Source of the DNA: Euperipatoides rowelli
Taxonomy: Eukaryota > Onychophora > Udeonychophora > Euonychophora > Peripatopsidae
DNA length: 10,961 nucleotides
NCBI GenBank assembly: GCA_003024985.2
Contig: PXIH01S0005118.1
Reading direction: 5' to 3' (one strand)
Of this stretch, positions 1 to 7,624 are shown piece by piece. The notes under the pieces are model-generated. The model searched no databases and was not told the origin of the DNA. It saw only the letters and a program-made list of their open reading frames with translations. The stretch's first letter is position 1. Every line of letters begins with the position of its first letter. A program made the position numbers and the translations under genes.

Positions 1-1298
1 CATTGAAAGGGTGGATGAACTGGAAGAATAATTACATCATAATCCTTCATGACACCTATTGTAAATAATGATGGAAAGTTATTAGCAGTGCTTTACTTAT
101 TATGAACCCCCCCCCCCCAATACAAGTGAAAGAAATCGTCTGCCATGGGTTAGGAAGATATGTGTTATGAGCTTGTCTGTTAAGTTAGATTAATTATTTG
201 TCAATAAGTACACCGGTAACTTGGCACTATGGGTTACTCCAGATCAGACTTGATTATTTGGTGTTATATTACCATTGTACATGCTTTTTATTATTTTAAT
301 TTAAATTATAAGCTTACCTTGATCAGGTTTTGAAATGCAGTGCAATGACATCATAAATTATTGTAAATAGGTTGATCATTGGTACTGTAGGCCACTACTA
401 CGGTATGCTAATATTAAAAACGACAATTTCCTTACAGCCATTAATAATAGTCATATGATCTAAAAAAGTTCTTGTTAAAATAATACTACTTCATTGCCTA
501 TCAGGATCATAAGGATTTGAAAGGTACTACATAGGAAGGTGAATCTGCATCACAGATTTCTATGCTTGTATAAAAGTGGTCTGAACACTTTGTGTCTTTA
601 GTTTAGTTTTGAACAAATGAAATTTGCTAAAATTTTCTTTAAGAAAAATGGATTTAAAAAACAGTAAAATTGATTATTGTTCATTAATTTTATTTTAAAA
701 TCTATTTATTTTGGCTAATAATAAAAAAAACACCAGACTATCACGCTATATTGGATAAGGTCACCTCTATTACAAGTCATGTGACTCTCTTCTACCTTTT
801 ATTCGGCAGAGCTAGCAGAGAAGAATTTATCACGTGATGAAGAACTTAACTGTTTGTATATCTTCTGGTGGAGATGGGAGATTTTGTAAAAATGGTCAAT
901 ATCTTGTGATTTTCTAATTTTATCTTTGTGATAAAGAAATTCTCCATAGGAGAAAAAAAATATCTTCGAAAGACCAGATATGCACTTCAACATTCTTTAT
1001 TGTCTTTTTAAGATATTTTCTTCTAAGGAGATTTTTTTAAAATGATGAGAACTACATTTTTAAATTATAACCAACTGTAATTGGATTTGTTATATTGAAA
1101 ATTTTTACTGATTTGTTTAAATGTGAATGATAAAAATAATCAATAAAACGTTTGAACCAACAAAAGTTCACTGAAGCAAATACTGAGGTACAGAAAATTC
1201 CCCAATTTAGAAAAAAAAAAAAATTAAGCAAAGAATCAAATAAAATTAAAGCTTTAGCTACAGTAATCCACCGAACCCTCAGCTTTTTCCAACAAGGA
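1..1298. other. AT-rich non-coding stretch, no gene seen
   Basis: I see no supported gene, RNA or transposon end here. It contains a run of twelve C at 107-118 and many short A and T runs. A 64-codon minus-strand reading frame (799-993) is open, but its composition (Lys, Ser, Phe, Ile) is what AT-rich DNA gives by chance and it shows no motif, so it is not called. The stretch is probably intergenic or intronic. Confidence 0.6.
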
Positions 1299-1312
1299 GG
1301 GGGCGGGGGGGG
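1299..1312. repeat. G-rich tract
   Basis: Five G, one C, then eight G, standing out in otherwise AT-rich DNA. It lies directly against the first unit of the 47-bp tandem repeat. The opposite strand of the window has a comparable run at 107-118. Length in such runs is unstable both in nature and in sequencing, so the exact count should not be trusted. Confidence 0.8.
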
Positions 1313-1405
1313 TGTGTAGTAGGCCTAATTGTCATCTTAAAATAGATACTTTACAAGGATGTGTAGTAAGTTTAATTTACATTTTAAAATATACGTCACA
1401 AAGAT
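1312..1405. repeat. two-copy imperfect tandem repeat, 47-bp period
   Basis: Copy 1 (about 1312-1358) and copy 2 (about 1360-1405) both start with TGTGTAGTA, pass through a shared TTAAAATA core and end in ACAAGGA or ACAAAGA. They differ at roughly a fifth of positions, so the duplication is not recent. No coding potential is apparent. Confidence 0.7.
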
Positions 1406-1750
1406 AGGGAAAACAGATATATATTAAAGAATAAATCAAAAGGAATAAGAAAAGAAAAGTAATTGTGTAATTAAATATGGAAAATAATTAATTGTAAAAA
1501 GAAATAATTGCTATTAAAATGATAGAAAAGATTTAATCGCTAAAAATAAATAAAAGTAAACCAATAATGTAAACATATGAAATAGGAGAAAAGACAATAA
1601 ATAAATTCATGGATTTAATAATTTAAAATACAATGATAGATTGATTAAAGTGGACTTACTACTGTAACTCCATCTCAACGTATTTTAAAAAGTGGTCTAA
1701 TCTTTATTTACAGAGAGATTGTAATAAATAAAAATAAAAATGGATTCTTC
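1406..1750. other. AT-rich non-coding stretch
   Basis: Very A-rich on this strand, with repeated AATAAA/AAATAAA words and no open frame of note. The last 70 bases may be an unreadable part of the LINE remnant that becomes recognisable at 1751. Confidence 0.5.
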
Positions 1751-2147
1751 AGGATTAATGATAGACGCAATAAAATAACTCATATTTTTATAGAACATTC
1801 AAAGGGAAACTTATGAATGGTTCTATTCTCAAAAGAAGTATTTAAACTTGGAATGATCTACCTAATTCCATATTTGTAGAATCTTTCTCATCTTTTAAAA
1901 ACTTTTTAGAATCATTTATTAAAAGAACTTATCCATTTGATGGATTTTAATGTATTTAACTTGTCAATTTTGATAGTTTATTTGTTCTGTTTTAATGTAA
2001 TTTATTATTGTGATATTTTATGATTTATATTGTTTTAGTTAATCATTGTATTATTATTATTATTAATATTTTGATTTGTATTTGATCGTAATTGTTGAGA
2101 CTGTATAAGCCAAGGCTTAAAGCTTTTAGATAAAATAAAATAAATAC
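1751..2147 (+). mobile_element. LINE 3'-end remnant A (CR1-like ORF2 C-terminus plus 3'UTR)
   Basis: This is a 5'-truncated non-LTR retrotransposon. Two reading fragments are visible. 1751-1816 starts RINDRRNK and stops at TGA. 1816-1950 lies in another frame and contains TWNDLPNSIF, followed by an FKNFL-like stretch and a terminal TAA. The W-N-x-L-P pattern followed by S..FK..L is characteristic of the extreme C-terminus of CR1/Rex/L2-type ORF2 proteins. The roughly 195-nt 3'UTR ends with an AAGCC-AA-GGCTT hairpin (2107-2118) and an A-rich TAAAA microsatellite (2131-2146), the usual tail style of this group. Its sequence differs from the LINE at 3846-8356, so it is a separate family or a distant copy. 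It has one frameshift and internal stops and is inactive. Confidence 0.78.
1852..1950 (+). pseudogene. ORF2 C-terminal fragment of LINE remnant A
   Basis: An open stretch of 32 codons plus TAA, beginning NDLPNSIFVES and ending PFDGF. The preceding codons give TW, so the motif reads T-W-N-D-L-P; a TAA sits just before it at 1843-1845. The matching motif in the large LINE of this window is F-W-N-A-L-P (near 8182). The fragment carries no catalytic residues. The assignment rests on this motif and the LINE-like 3' tail that follows. Confidence 0.7.
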
Positions 2148-2186
2148 TAATTGTAATAAGCAAAGCACTACAAAACTCTACCTTGA

Positions 2187-2525
2187 TTTACTCTCAAATC
2201 AAATCAAAATATTAATCAACTATCTGAATACTGGAGCAAGAATGCTCAACATGTGGATTTAGAATGCATTGAAGAAAAAGATAGAATGGAATCATGGGAA
2301 AAAAAATGCTGGAAAAATTAGAACTATAATTTTGGATAAAAGCCAGATTATAACATTTCTCTTTGCTCATCCTCCTTTGTTTCTTGTAGATGTAAATACG
2401 AGCAGGATAAAATCGGAGAAAAATGTTAAGCTGAAATGGAATCCCAATCTGGGAAGATGTCCAACCTGCAATAAATTAGGAAAGAGCTTCAGAAAATATC
2501 TGTGAGATTACAAAATAGTCTGTAA
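2187..2525 (+). pseudogene. coding-like stretch of unknown origin, interrupted by stops
   Basis: One reading frame keeps a protein-like composition for 113 codons (for example LSEYWSKNAQHVDLECIEE, and later IRKELQKISVRLQNSL), rich in Glu, Gln, Ser and Cys instead of the Ile, Phe, Asn and Lys expected from random AT-rich DNA. It is broken by TAG at 2319 and TAA at 2337, 2427 and 2472, and closes with TAA at 2523. Some TAA codons may be decayed CAA. A pyrimidine-rich tract ending in TTCTTGTAG (2381-2389) resembles a splice acceptor. A different frame is open at 2263-2505 and contains a lone CPTC motif (near 2460). I recognise neither product. It could be an old transposon fragment, a dead exon or chance. 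Confidence 0.3.
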
Positions 2526-2793
2526 ATGATTTGTTCTTCCTTCTATCCAAGACAACAGTGTAATTGATTAGCTTCTTCTTTTACTTAATCAAGGATGTTA
2601 ACATCAAAACCGAGTCATGCTTATATCCAAATAAGTTTTTGATTATCAATTGTCGAATTATCATAATACATACAAAATGTTCTTCATTAAGAAAATCTAT
2701 AACCCTAATTAGACTACGATCATGTTCCGAAGCCACTAACAGTGCCATCTATGCTCGGTGCAGGAACTATTTTTAGAAACTTTAAGTGGTGTT
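2526..2793. other. no gene or element seen
   Basis: This is the spacer between the coding-like stretch and the left end of the PIF/Harbinger unit. Base composition is somewhat less AT-biased toward its right end. A 70-codon open frame (2564-2776) uses a non-ATG start and has no motif, so it is not called. Confidence 0.5.
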
Positions 2794-2796
2794 TTA

Positions 2797-2830
2797 AGGG
2801 CCCTCATACACGTAACGATTTGTCTGTAGA
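2797..2830 (+). repeat. left terminal inverted repeat of PIF/Harbinger unit
   Basis: Starts AGGGCCCTCATACACG and continues with the block AACGATTTGTCTG shared with the right end. Just inside, at 2854-2863, the words CAGACAAATC repeat part of this block (GATTTGTCTG, 2817-2826) in opposite orientation, and related GTCTG/CAGAC words recur to about 2970. Such subterminal repeats are typical binding sites for the element's own proteins. Confidence 0.85.
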
Positions 2831-3140
2831 TCTGGTATGACTACGAGGTATGACAGACAAATCCTATCGTCTGTGTGCCTATCTATTGATAAATCCTAAC
2901 GAAGCGGCCGTGTCTGATGTCATTCAACAATGCTCATAAACCCGGTCCGAAGACAAGTCATGTCTGAGCGTGTATAGCTTTGTCGCTTGTCGTGAAGTGA
3001 TACCAAGGCAATATCTGTTCCACGCAAAGCGTATTTCCCAAATACGTACATTAGTTGTTATAGCAACATGAGTCGCATAACTTTTTTTTTTGCACTGTTT
3101 ACGCTCTTCCCAATTAAATTCTATCTAGCACTGTATTGCA

Positions 3141-3391
3141 ATGGAAGGTAGCAGTAATCAACGATTTTGGGCTGAATTTCTCAAACTATACCAGTCATTC
3201 TCATGTCTGTGGGACATAAAAGCAAAGATTATAATAATAAGAATATCAAAAAAGTGGCAAATGAACATTTGTTAAAATAATGCCAGGAGATATTCACCGA
3301 TGACAACAAAGATTGGCTATTGAAAAAAATNAACAACTTTCGTTCGGCCTTTCGAAGGTTATTAAAAAAAGGGCACGATAATAAATTCTAA
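3141..3391 (+). pseudogene. MADF-domain DNA-binding protein, broken (Harbinger second ORF)
   Basis: The ATG at 3141 opens MEGSSNQRFWAEFLKLYQSF, followed by CLWD. The frame must then shift by one base near 3214-3221 to continue with KDYNNKNIKKVANEHLL, a TAA at 3278, and, after a spacer, NNFRSAFRRLLKK, ending at TAA 3389. The order W..EF...Y..F..LWD...K.Y.N..., then R..F...L.K, is that of MADF domains of proteins encoded beside PIF/Harbinger transposases, which in animals help the transposase bind DNA and some of which have been domesticated as host regulators. About 80 codons are visible, roughly one MADF domain with little C-terminal tail. The frameshift, the stop and an N at 3331 make it non-functional as written. 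The shift is a one-base shortening of an A run, so that lesion may be a sequencing error. Confidence 0.68.
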
Positions 3392-3500
3392 CATATTCCC
3401 AGAAGGCTATGTTTCAAACTTAATAAAACTATAGACAATTGTTTACAAAGAGAGAGAAAGAGATTTAGTAATTTTTTTATTTTTTTTTATACAAAGTGTG
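3380..3500 (+). repeat. internal inverted-repeat arm, left copy
   Basis: The stretch containing TAATAAAACTATAGACAATT, followed by GTTTACAAAG (about 3421-3450), recurs exactly in inverted orientation near 8612-8641. Looser similarity extends outward to a shared ATAAATT...CCAGAAG segment (about 3381-3409) and inward through a GA-rich stretch and ATACAAA (about 3490). This arm starts right at the end of the MADF gene. Confidence 0.75.
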
Positions 3501-3563
3501 TTAATAAAGTTTGTTAATAAAGGTGGCGCTGATAAGGTTGGTCTAAATTTTTATCACTCTTAA

Positions 3564-3590
3564 AAAACTTATATAAATTTTATAAGTTTT
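3564..3590. repeat. short perfect hairpin
   Basis: AAAACTTATA (3564-3573) and TATAAGTTTT (3581-3590) are exact reverse complements around a 7-base loop. The sequence is AT-only apart from one C and one G, so its significance is modest. Confidence 0.6.
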
Positions 3591-3835
3591 AGGCTATAAT
3601 ATATATAATTTAATTATTATACACCTATACATACAGCTTCTTTGAATACAAATATATTATTTGAGAAATATATCTGAGAATTGCCACTTCAGATTACAGC
3701 TTTTTCTGGTATATTTTTAAATTTGTATATACTGTATATTGTTTACTAATTTCTTCTGTTTATTGTTACTAATCTTATTCATCTCTGTAATTGGCTTAGG
3801 CTGTAGATATGGAAGAATAAATAAATACATATGAT
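3591..3835 (+). mobile_element. LINE 3'-tail remnant B
   Basis: The segment ends with GGCTTAGGCTGTAG (3793-3806), an A-rich stretch and an AATAAATAAATA microsatellite (3816-3827), closely resembling the tail style of LINE remnant A (hairpin with GGCTT, then A-rich repeats). No reading frame with LINE motifs is visible upstream, so only 3'UTR seems to be present and the left boundary is arbitrary. It abuts the 5' side of the large LINE, either as a separate older insertion or, less likely, as part of that element's leader. Confidence 0.5.
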
Positions 3836-3845
3836 TGATTATGAT

Positions 3846-4145
3846 TTGAAATTACAGAATTTAATCTGGGTTCGGCACATGTTCGCTTGTCTATGATTCC
3901 TTTGTTTACTGACACTACTATTAGTTGTGTTAATATTGTCGTGTTTCAAAAAGTGTCTTAAATCTTCAAATATGTTGAAAATGTTTATTTTTTGACTGCT
4001 AATGTGAAACTGTTTATTTATTGGCTCATATTTAACTGATATAAATAAAGATCATTTACGTGGTCGATTGCTGTTAAACAGAAATGCCAATTTTTGGAAA
4101 ATTACATACGGAAAATACGGAAAGATTATTTTCTTAAGTATTGGA
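3846..4145 (+). other. presumed 5' leader of the CR1-type LINE
   Basis: About 300 nt without coding motifs, beginning soon after the tail of remnant B with a locally GC-richer piece (GGTTCGGCACATGTTCG, 3871-3887). In non-LTR elements this region holds the internal promoter, but no specific element is recognisable. A short upstream frame starts with an ATG at 4084 and ends before the first in-frame ATG of ORF1. Confidence 0.4.
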
Positions 4146-4217
4146 ATGATGACTATAAAAATCAATTTATTGATGTTGCTAATTTTGTCAGATCACATAG
4201 AGAGTAACCCTGGTCCC
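4146..4217 (+). other. signal-peptide-like leader ending in a 2A-like ribosome-skipping motif
   Basis: Residues 1-7 are MMTIKIN, residues 8-14 are hydrophobic (LLMLLIL), and residues 15-24 are SDHIESNPGP, with Gly-Pro at 4212-4217. In 2A peptides the ribosome skips the bond between the last Gly and Pro, releasing the leader from the downstream protein. The consensus is D-(V/I)-E-x-N-P-G-P. Here the aligned Asp is His, with an Asp one place earlier, while I-E-x-N-P-G-P is intact. The hydrophobic leader resembles sea-urchin 2A sequences that double as signal peptides. Activity is unproven, and the Asp-to-His change could weaken it. Confidence 0.78.
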
Positions 4218-4364
4218 ATAATTGCTGCGGAGAATACTAATAATTTGTTCTCCAATGATAATAATTGGATTGTGGATAACGTAGATAATTTTGAAAATAT
4301 CAGATGTGATGAAACAGTTGGAAATGATAAATGAAAGAGAAAATGTTGACCTTAAAAAAAAGAT

Positions 4365-4595
4365 TTACTAGCTGATTGCATTTTTGAGACATTTGGAAAT
4401 ATCGAAGATTGTGACATGATATTTGCTGATGATGAAATTTGTATAGATACCGAAGAAATATGTGATTGGTTTATTTCTATTGCAAATTGTGAAAACGATA
4501 AAATTATTATTGTTAACCTAATAATCTATGTGAAATCACTGGAAGATTCTTATAAACATCTTATCATACAATATAATAAGGTAAAAATAACTTGA
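4365..4595 (+). other. acidic middle segment of ORF1
   Basis: An open piece of about 76 codons rich in Asp and Glu with several Cys (for example CDMIFADDEICIDTEEICDW) and ending HLIIQYNKVKIT before TGA at 4593. The pattern of Cys does not fit a PHD or RING spacing. The end of the segment is heptad-like and might pair as a coiled coil. Downstream sequence continues in another frame from 4591, again acidic (EQYSDSIEGDKEEFTDFDIE), so the linker before the esterase is strongly negative. Function unknown. Confidence 0.5.
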
Positions 4596-4890
4596 AAAAT
4601 TTGAACTATCGAATAGTATAACTCATAAAGGGATCAATGGCGATAATGACCTGTTAGAAGGTGATTGCATCATACATATTGAGCAATACTCTGATAGTAT
4701 AGAGGGTGACAAAGAAGAATTTACAGATTTTGATATTGAAAATAAAAAACAAGAGATGTCTAATATATTATCACATAATTATCAAATTAATAATAGAATA
4801 ATAATCTTTGAGGGTGTGACGATCTACAACCTTGATCCCTCAATCAAGGATTCTGGATGTAGTGAAAAAATAAATCTATATAATGAGAAA

Positions 4891-5372
4891 GCATCAAGGA
4901 TAAAGATTATTGGGGACAGTCATATGAAAGGAATAGCAGGAATTTTAACCATCAAAACATAAACATTCAATCAAGTACTATCATAACGAATAGTTATCTG
5001 GATACACTGATAAAGAACTGTATAGAAGATATTAATGATTTTTGCATTAATGACTAATTTTTTTCTGGTAGAGGATATGATTTGTATAATAATATTGCTC
5101 TGGATAAATTATATCTGGTTTATATTCTTTATGTAGGGAACAGTGGTATACAAATTTTATACTTATTGCAATTCCGGAGAGAATCAAATTGGATTTTTTC
5201 CTCTTACATTAATTGCAAAATCAGAAATATTAATAAAGAAATTCAAAATATGGCACATAATTCAAACAATGTTAAGTTTATTGATGGTATGGATTTAAGA
5301 TCTTATGATTATAAAGCTGACAATACACACCTGAACAAAAGAGGAAAGTTCAAAATTTCTCAAAGTATCTAT
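4891..5372 (+). other. SGNH/GDSL-like esterase region of ORF1
   Basis: The nucleophile block is IKIIGDSHMKGIA, with G-D-S-H at 4912-4923 (Ser at 4918). The C-terminal block is DNTHLNKRGKFKI, with Asp at 5319 and His at 5328, the spacing of the catalytic Asp-x-x-His pair of SGNH hydrolases. An intermediate NVKFIDG block (about 5270-5290) also fits the family. The two ends lie in different frames, with a shift near 4947 and a TAA at 5055, and the middle (about 5100-5200) is readable in two competing frames. The triad residues remain, so loss of function would come from the frame damage. Confidence 0.75.
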
Positions 5373-5412
5373 GAAACAATATATTTTTGATTACATTGGT
5401 GATACATGATCT

Positions 5413-6247
5413 TTGACTAATATTAACCTCCAAAAAACAAAAATAGTTAAAAGAAAAACAAATGACACTTTTTTAATATTCATTACTAATATTAGATCTT
5501 TAAAAAACAAATATAATGAATTACAGCTGTTTTTTGATGAGAATGAAGTGGATTTACTATGTGTGGTTGAGTCATGGCTAAAACCAATCATAAAAAATGA
5601 CGAAATTGAAATAAAGGAATATGAGATGATTAGACGGGATAGACTTGGAAGAAAGGGGAGGAGTAATTCTTTATTATCGTGATATTTTGGAATTAGATTA
5701 AATTAATTTAGTTGATGATAGAAATTCAGAAATTGTGTGGTTTGAATGCAAAATTAATGATATATATATATATTTTTTTCATGTAGCCTATATTCTACAG
5801 ACTTCCTAATTTTGATGCTTGTGAAAACATGGGTTTTTGGGATAATATGAGATTAGGTATGGGATATTTTGATAGCAATAGAGGTCGATTTCAGGAGCTG
5901 AAGATATTTGGAGATTAAATCTTCCACTGATTAATTGGTCCAACATGACTTCTGAATATAATGAAATAAGTGTTGTTTTAAATCAGATTTCTAAACACGG
6001 ATTAGAACAAGTAATTAACTTCCCTACAAGATTTGTTAATGATCAGATTTCAATGCTTGATATTACCATAGTCTCTAATAGTCTGATCTTTTCTGATAAT
6101 AAACCGCTACCTTCACCAGGAAGTGATCACATAATTGTTAAATTTGATATGAATATTAATTCTTCTTCTAATATTGAACAAGATAAAAACAATATATGGG
6201 TTACCGATTTAAAAAATATGGATTATGAAAAGATTGATAAGAAATAA
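5413..6247 (+). other. apurinic/apyrimidinic-like endonuclease domain of ORF2
   Basis: Motifs in order are TNIRSLKNK (the N-terminal Asn that helps hold the metal), CVVESWL (catalytic Glu of the E-S/T-W block), EMIRRDRLGRKG, then, across shifts, a G-D block near 5910-5940 leading into NLPLINW, and finally QVINFPTRF, LDITIV and PSPGSDHIIVKFD (the terminal Ser-Asp-His). The order and spacing match CR1-type endonucleases of about 230 residues. Frame changes occur near 5655 (short G run), 5699 (TAA), within an AT-repeat region at 5758-5795, and at 5916 where a T appears to be lost within GGAGATTAAAT. Key residues are present. Confidence 0.85.
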
Positions 6248-6811
6248 CTAATTTCTTGGATTTTATTTCTTTAGATAAAATTAAAATTAATTTTGACAGT
6301 AATAAAAATAACTCAATAAAAATTAAAATTTATAAAGAAAATAAAAGAATAAAATATAATAAATTTAGTAATACTAATATTTGGATAACTAATCAAATAA
6401 AAAAATATTAAAAAAGGAAAAAAATAGGTTATTTAGAATATATCAGAGATCTAAAATGATCTCCGATTATATAAAATATAAAAATATCAGAAATAAACTT
6501 AATCTGAAATCAGGGTTGGTAAATTAAATTTTGACAAATAAATTATTGAAAGATCTTCTAACATTTAAATGTGTTATATAATCATATCTGCAATTCAAAC
6601 AAATTACATAAAAATTCGATTGAAAAAATAATTTTTTAAAATAAAACACTTTTTGATCCAATTGAAATTGATGAGGTCTTTGGAAAAAGATTTAGCAGCT
6701 GTGATTTTCACAATGAAACAATTGGATTGAAACTAGAAACTGAATTGGACGATTAAAATACAAAAGACTACATAACATTGTGATTATGGATGAAAAAGAA
6801 ATTTCTTGTAG
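6248..6811 (+). pseudogene. degraded ORF2 linker and reverse-transcriptase N-terminal region
   Basis: The coding signal is almost lost over about 560 bases. Short readable pieces (for example SNTNIWITNQIKKY near 6367 and a DPIEIDEVF-like stretch near 6655) appear in changing frames between many stops. Composition is extremely A-rich on this strand. The position, between the endonuclease and the first clear reverse-transcriptase motif, identifies it. Unlike other breaks in this LINE, the damage here is too dense to be explained by isolated homopolymer errors. Confidence 0.6.
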
Positions 6812-7624
6812 GACTCTAAAATAATCAACGAATTAAAACTCACTAATTCAGCTGGATATGACGGATTTCCTTATTGTAAATTTAGTTTTGTAAGATTCAT
6901 CTCTAAGGTATTTACTGAATCCATAAACAATGGTTTCATACCTGATCAATGGAAGATGGGTCTGGTATATCCAAAGTTTAAAAAGGGTAATCACAGTGAT
7001 CCTGCTAATTATTGGCCTATAACTCGTACTAACTGTATTAGCAAAGTTGCTTAAAAATTTATATTGAATATATTAAAATCAAAATTGGTGAATTAAAATT
7101 ATTAAAAAATCATCAACATGGGTTTAGACCTGAGTATTCTTGTAGTACCAATTTGTTAGAATCTTTGGATAATTGGACTAAATTAATAGATCAGGGAAAT
7201 AGTGTGGCAATTCTTTATACCGATCGGTGTTTGATACTGTTGACTATAATTTACTGATCAATAAACTAATGAAAATGAAGCTTAATTATAGTTTTATTAA
7301 TGGATTAATGATTTTATCATAGAAAGAAAGATACATTTATCAATCAATATAACGGGTCCTTTTACATGCTTCAAAGGTCTTCTACAGGGTGGGGTTTTGC
7401 CCGCTACACTTTTTAACCTTTATGTATCTGATTTCAGCAAGTTAAATAAAATTAAAGCTAGTATATCTTCTTATGCAGACGATTTTAAATTATACTGCAG
7501 TATTAAAAATAATAATGACATTGATGAATTTCAAGAAGATAAAAATAAATTTTATAGATGGTCTACAGAAAATAATTTAATACAAAACCTTATAAAATGT
7601 GAACTGTTAGTTATCGGAAATTAA
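6812..7624 (+). other. reverse transcriptase domain of ORF2
   Basis: Motifs in order are SSAGYDGFP (6848-6874), PDQWKMGLVYPKFKKG and PANYWPI (normally NYRPI), then TAA at 7052. In the next frame come HQHGFRPEYSCSTNLLESL and LYTD (Asp at 7222), the first catalytic Asp. FDTVDYNLL follows in a third frame, but only five bases separate Asp from Phe where twelve are usual. GLLQGGVLPATLFNLYVSDF and SSYADDFKLY (Y-A-D-D at 7472-7483) lie in a last open frame, 7301-7624. The YADD catalytic pair is intact. This domain makes DNA from the element's RNA at the nicked target. The order and the QGGVL block fit the CR1/L2 group. Confidence 0.88.

Larger units (their letters stand above)
4146..5390 (+). pseudogene. 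LINE ORF1: 2A-like leader, acidic segment, SGNH esterase (broken)
   Basis: The first in-frame ATG pair (4146 and 4149, purine at -3) is chosen as the start because it puts a 2A motif at residues 16-24, as in other CR1 ORF1 proteins. The frame is open to 4334, shifts (4335-4370), continues in frame to 4595 with an acidic, Cys-containing stretch, shifts again, runs 4591-4962 up to the esterase nucleophile block IIGDSHMKGIA, then shifts near 4947 into the frame that ends at 5390. A TAA lies within that last piece at 5055. Total length would be near 415 codons. ORF1 proteins of this group bind the element RNA or membranes; the role of their esterase is not settled. No PHD finger or CCHC knuckle was seen. 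Confidence 0.8.

Noticed and set aside
799-993. 64-codon minus-strand open frame with an ATG
   Set aside because: No motif, AT-driven composition, no neighbouring coding support. Of a length expected by chance in a window this size.
2187-2525. Alternative genetic code (TAA as Gln) suggested by in-frame stops at plausible Gln sites
   Set aside because: The LINE and MADF reading frames end normally at TAA/TGA and the transposon set is metazoan. Decay of a pseudogene explains the stops better.
2564-2776. 70-codon plus-strand open frame
   Set aside because: Non-ATG start, no motif, no extension, and it sits in spacer DNA beside the transposon end.
2131-3827. AATAAA words as host polyadenylation sites
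   Set aside because: They are part of the A-rich microsatellite tails of LINE remnants and are abundant by chance in this AT-rich DNA.
5391-5591. 66-codon minus-strand open frame
   Set aside because: It is antisense to the endonuclease N-terminal motifs and is explained as a shadow.
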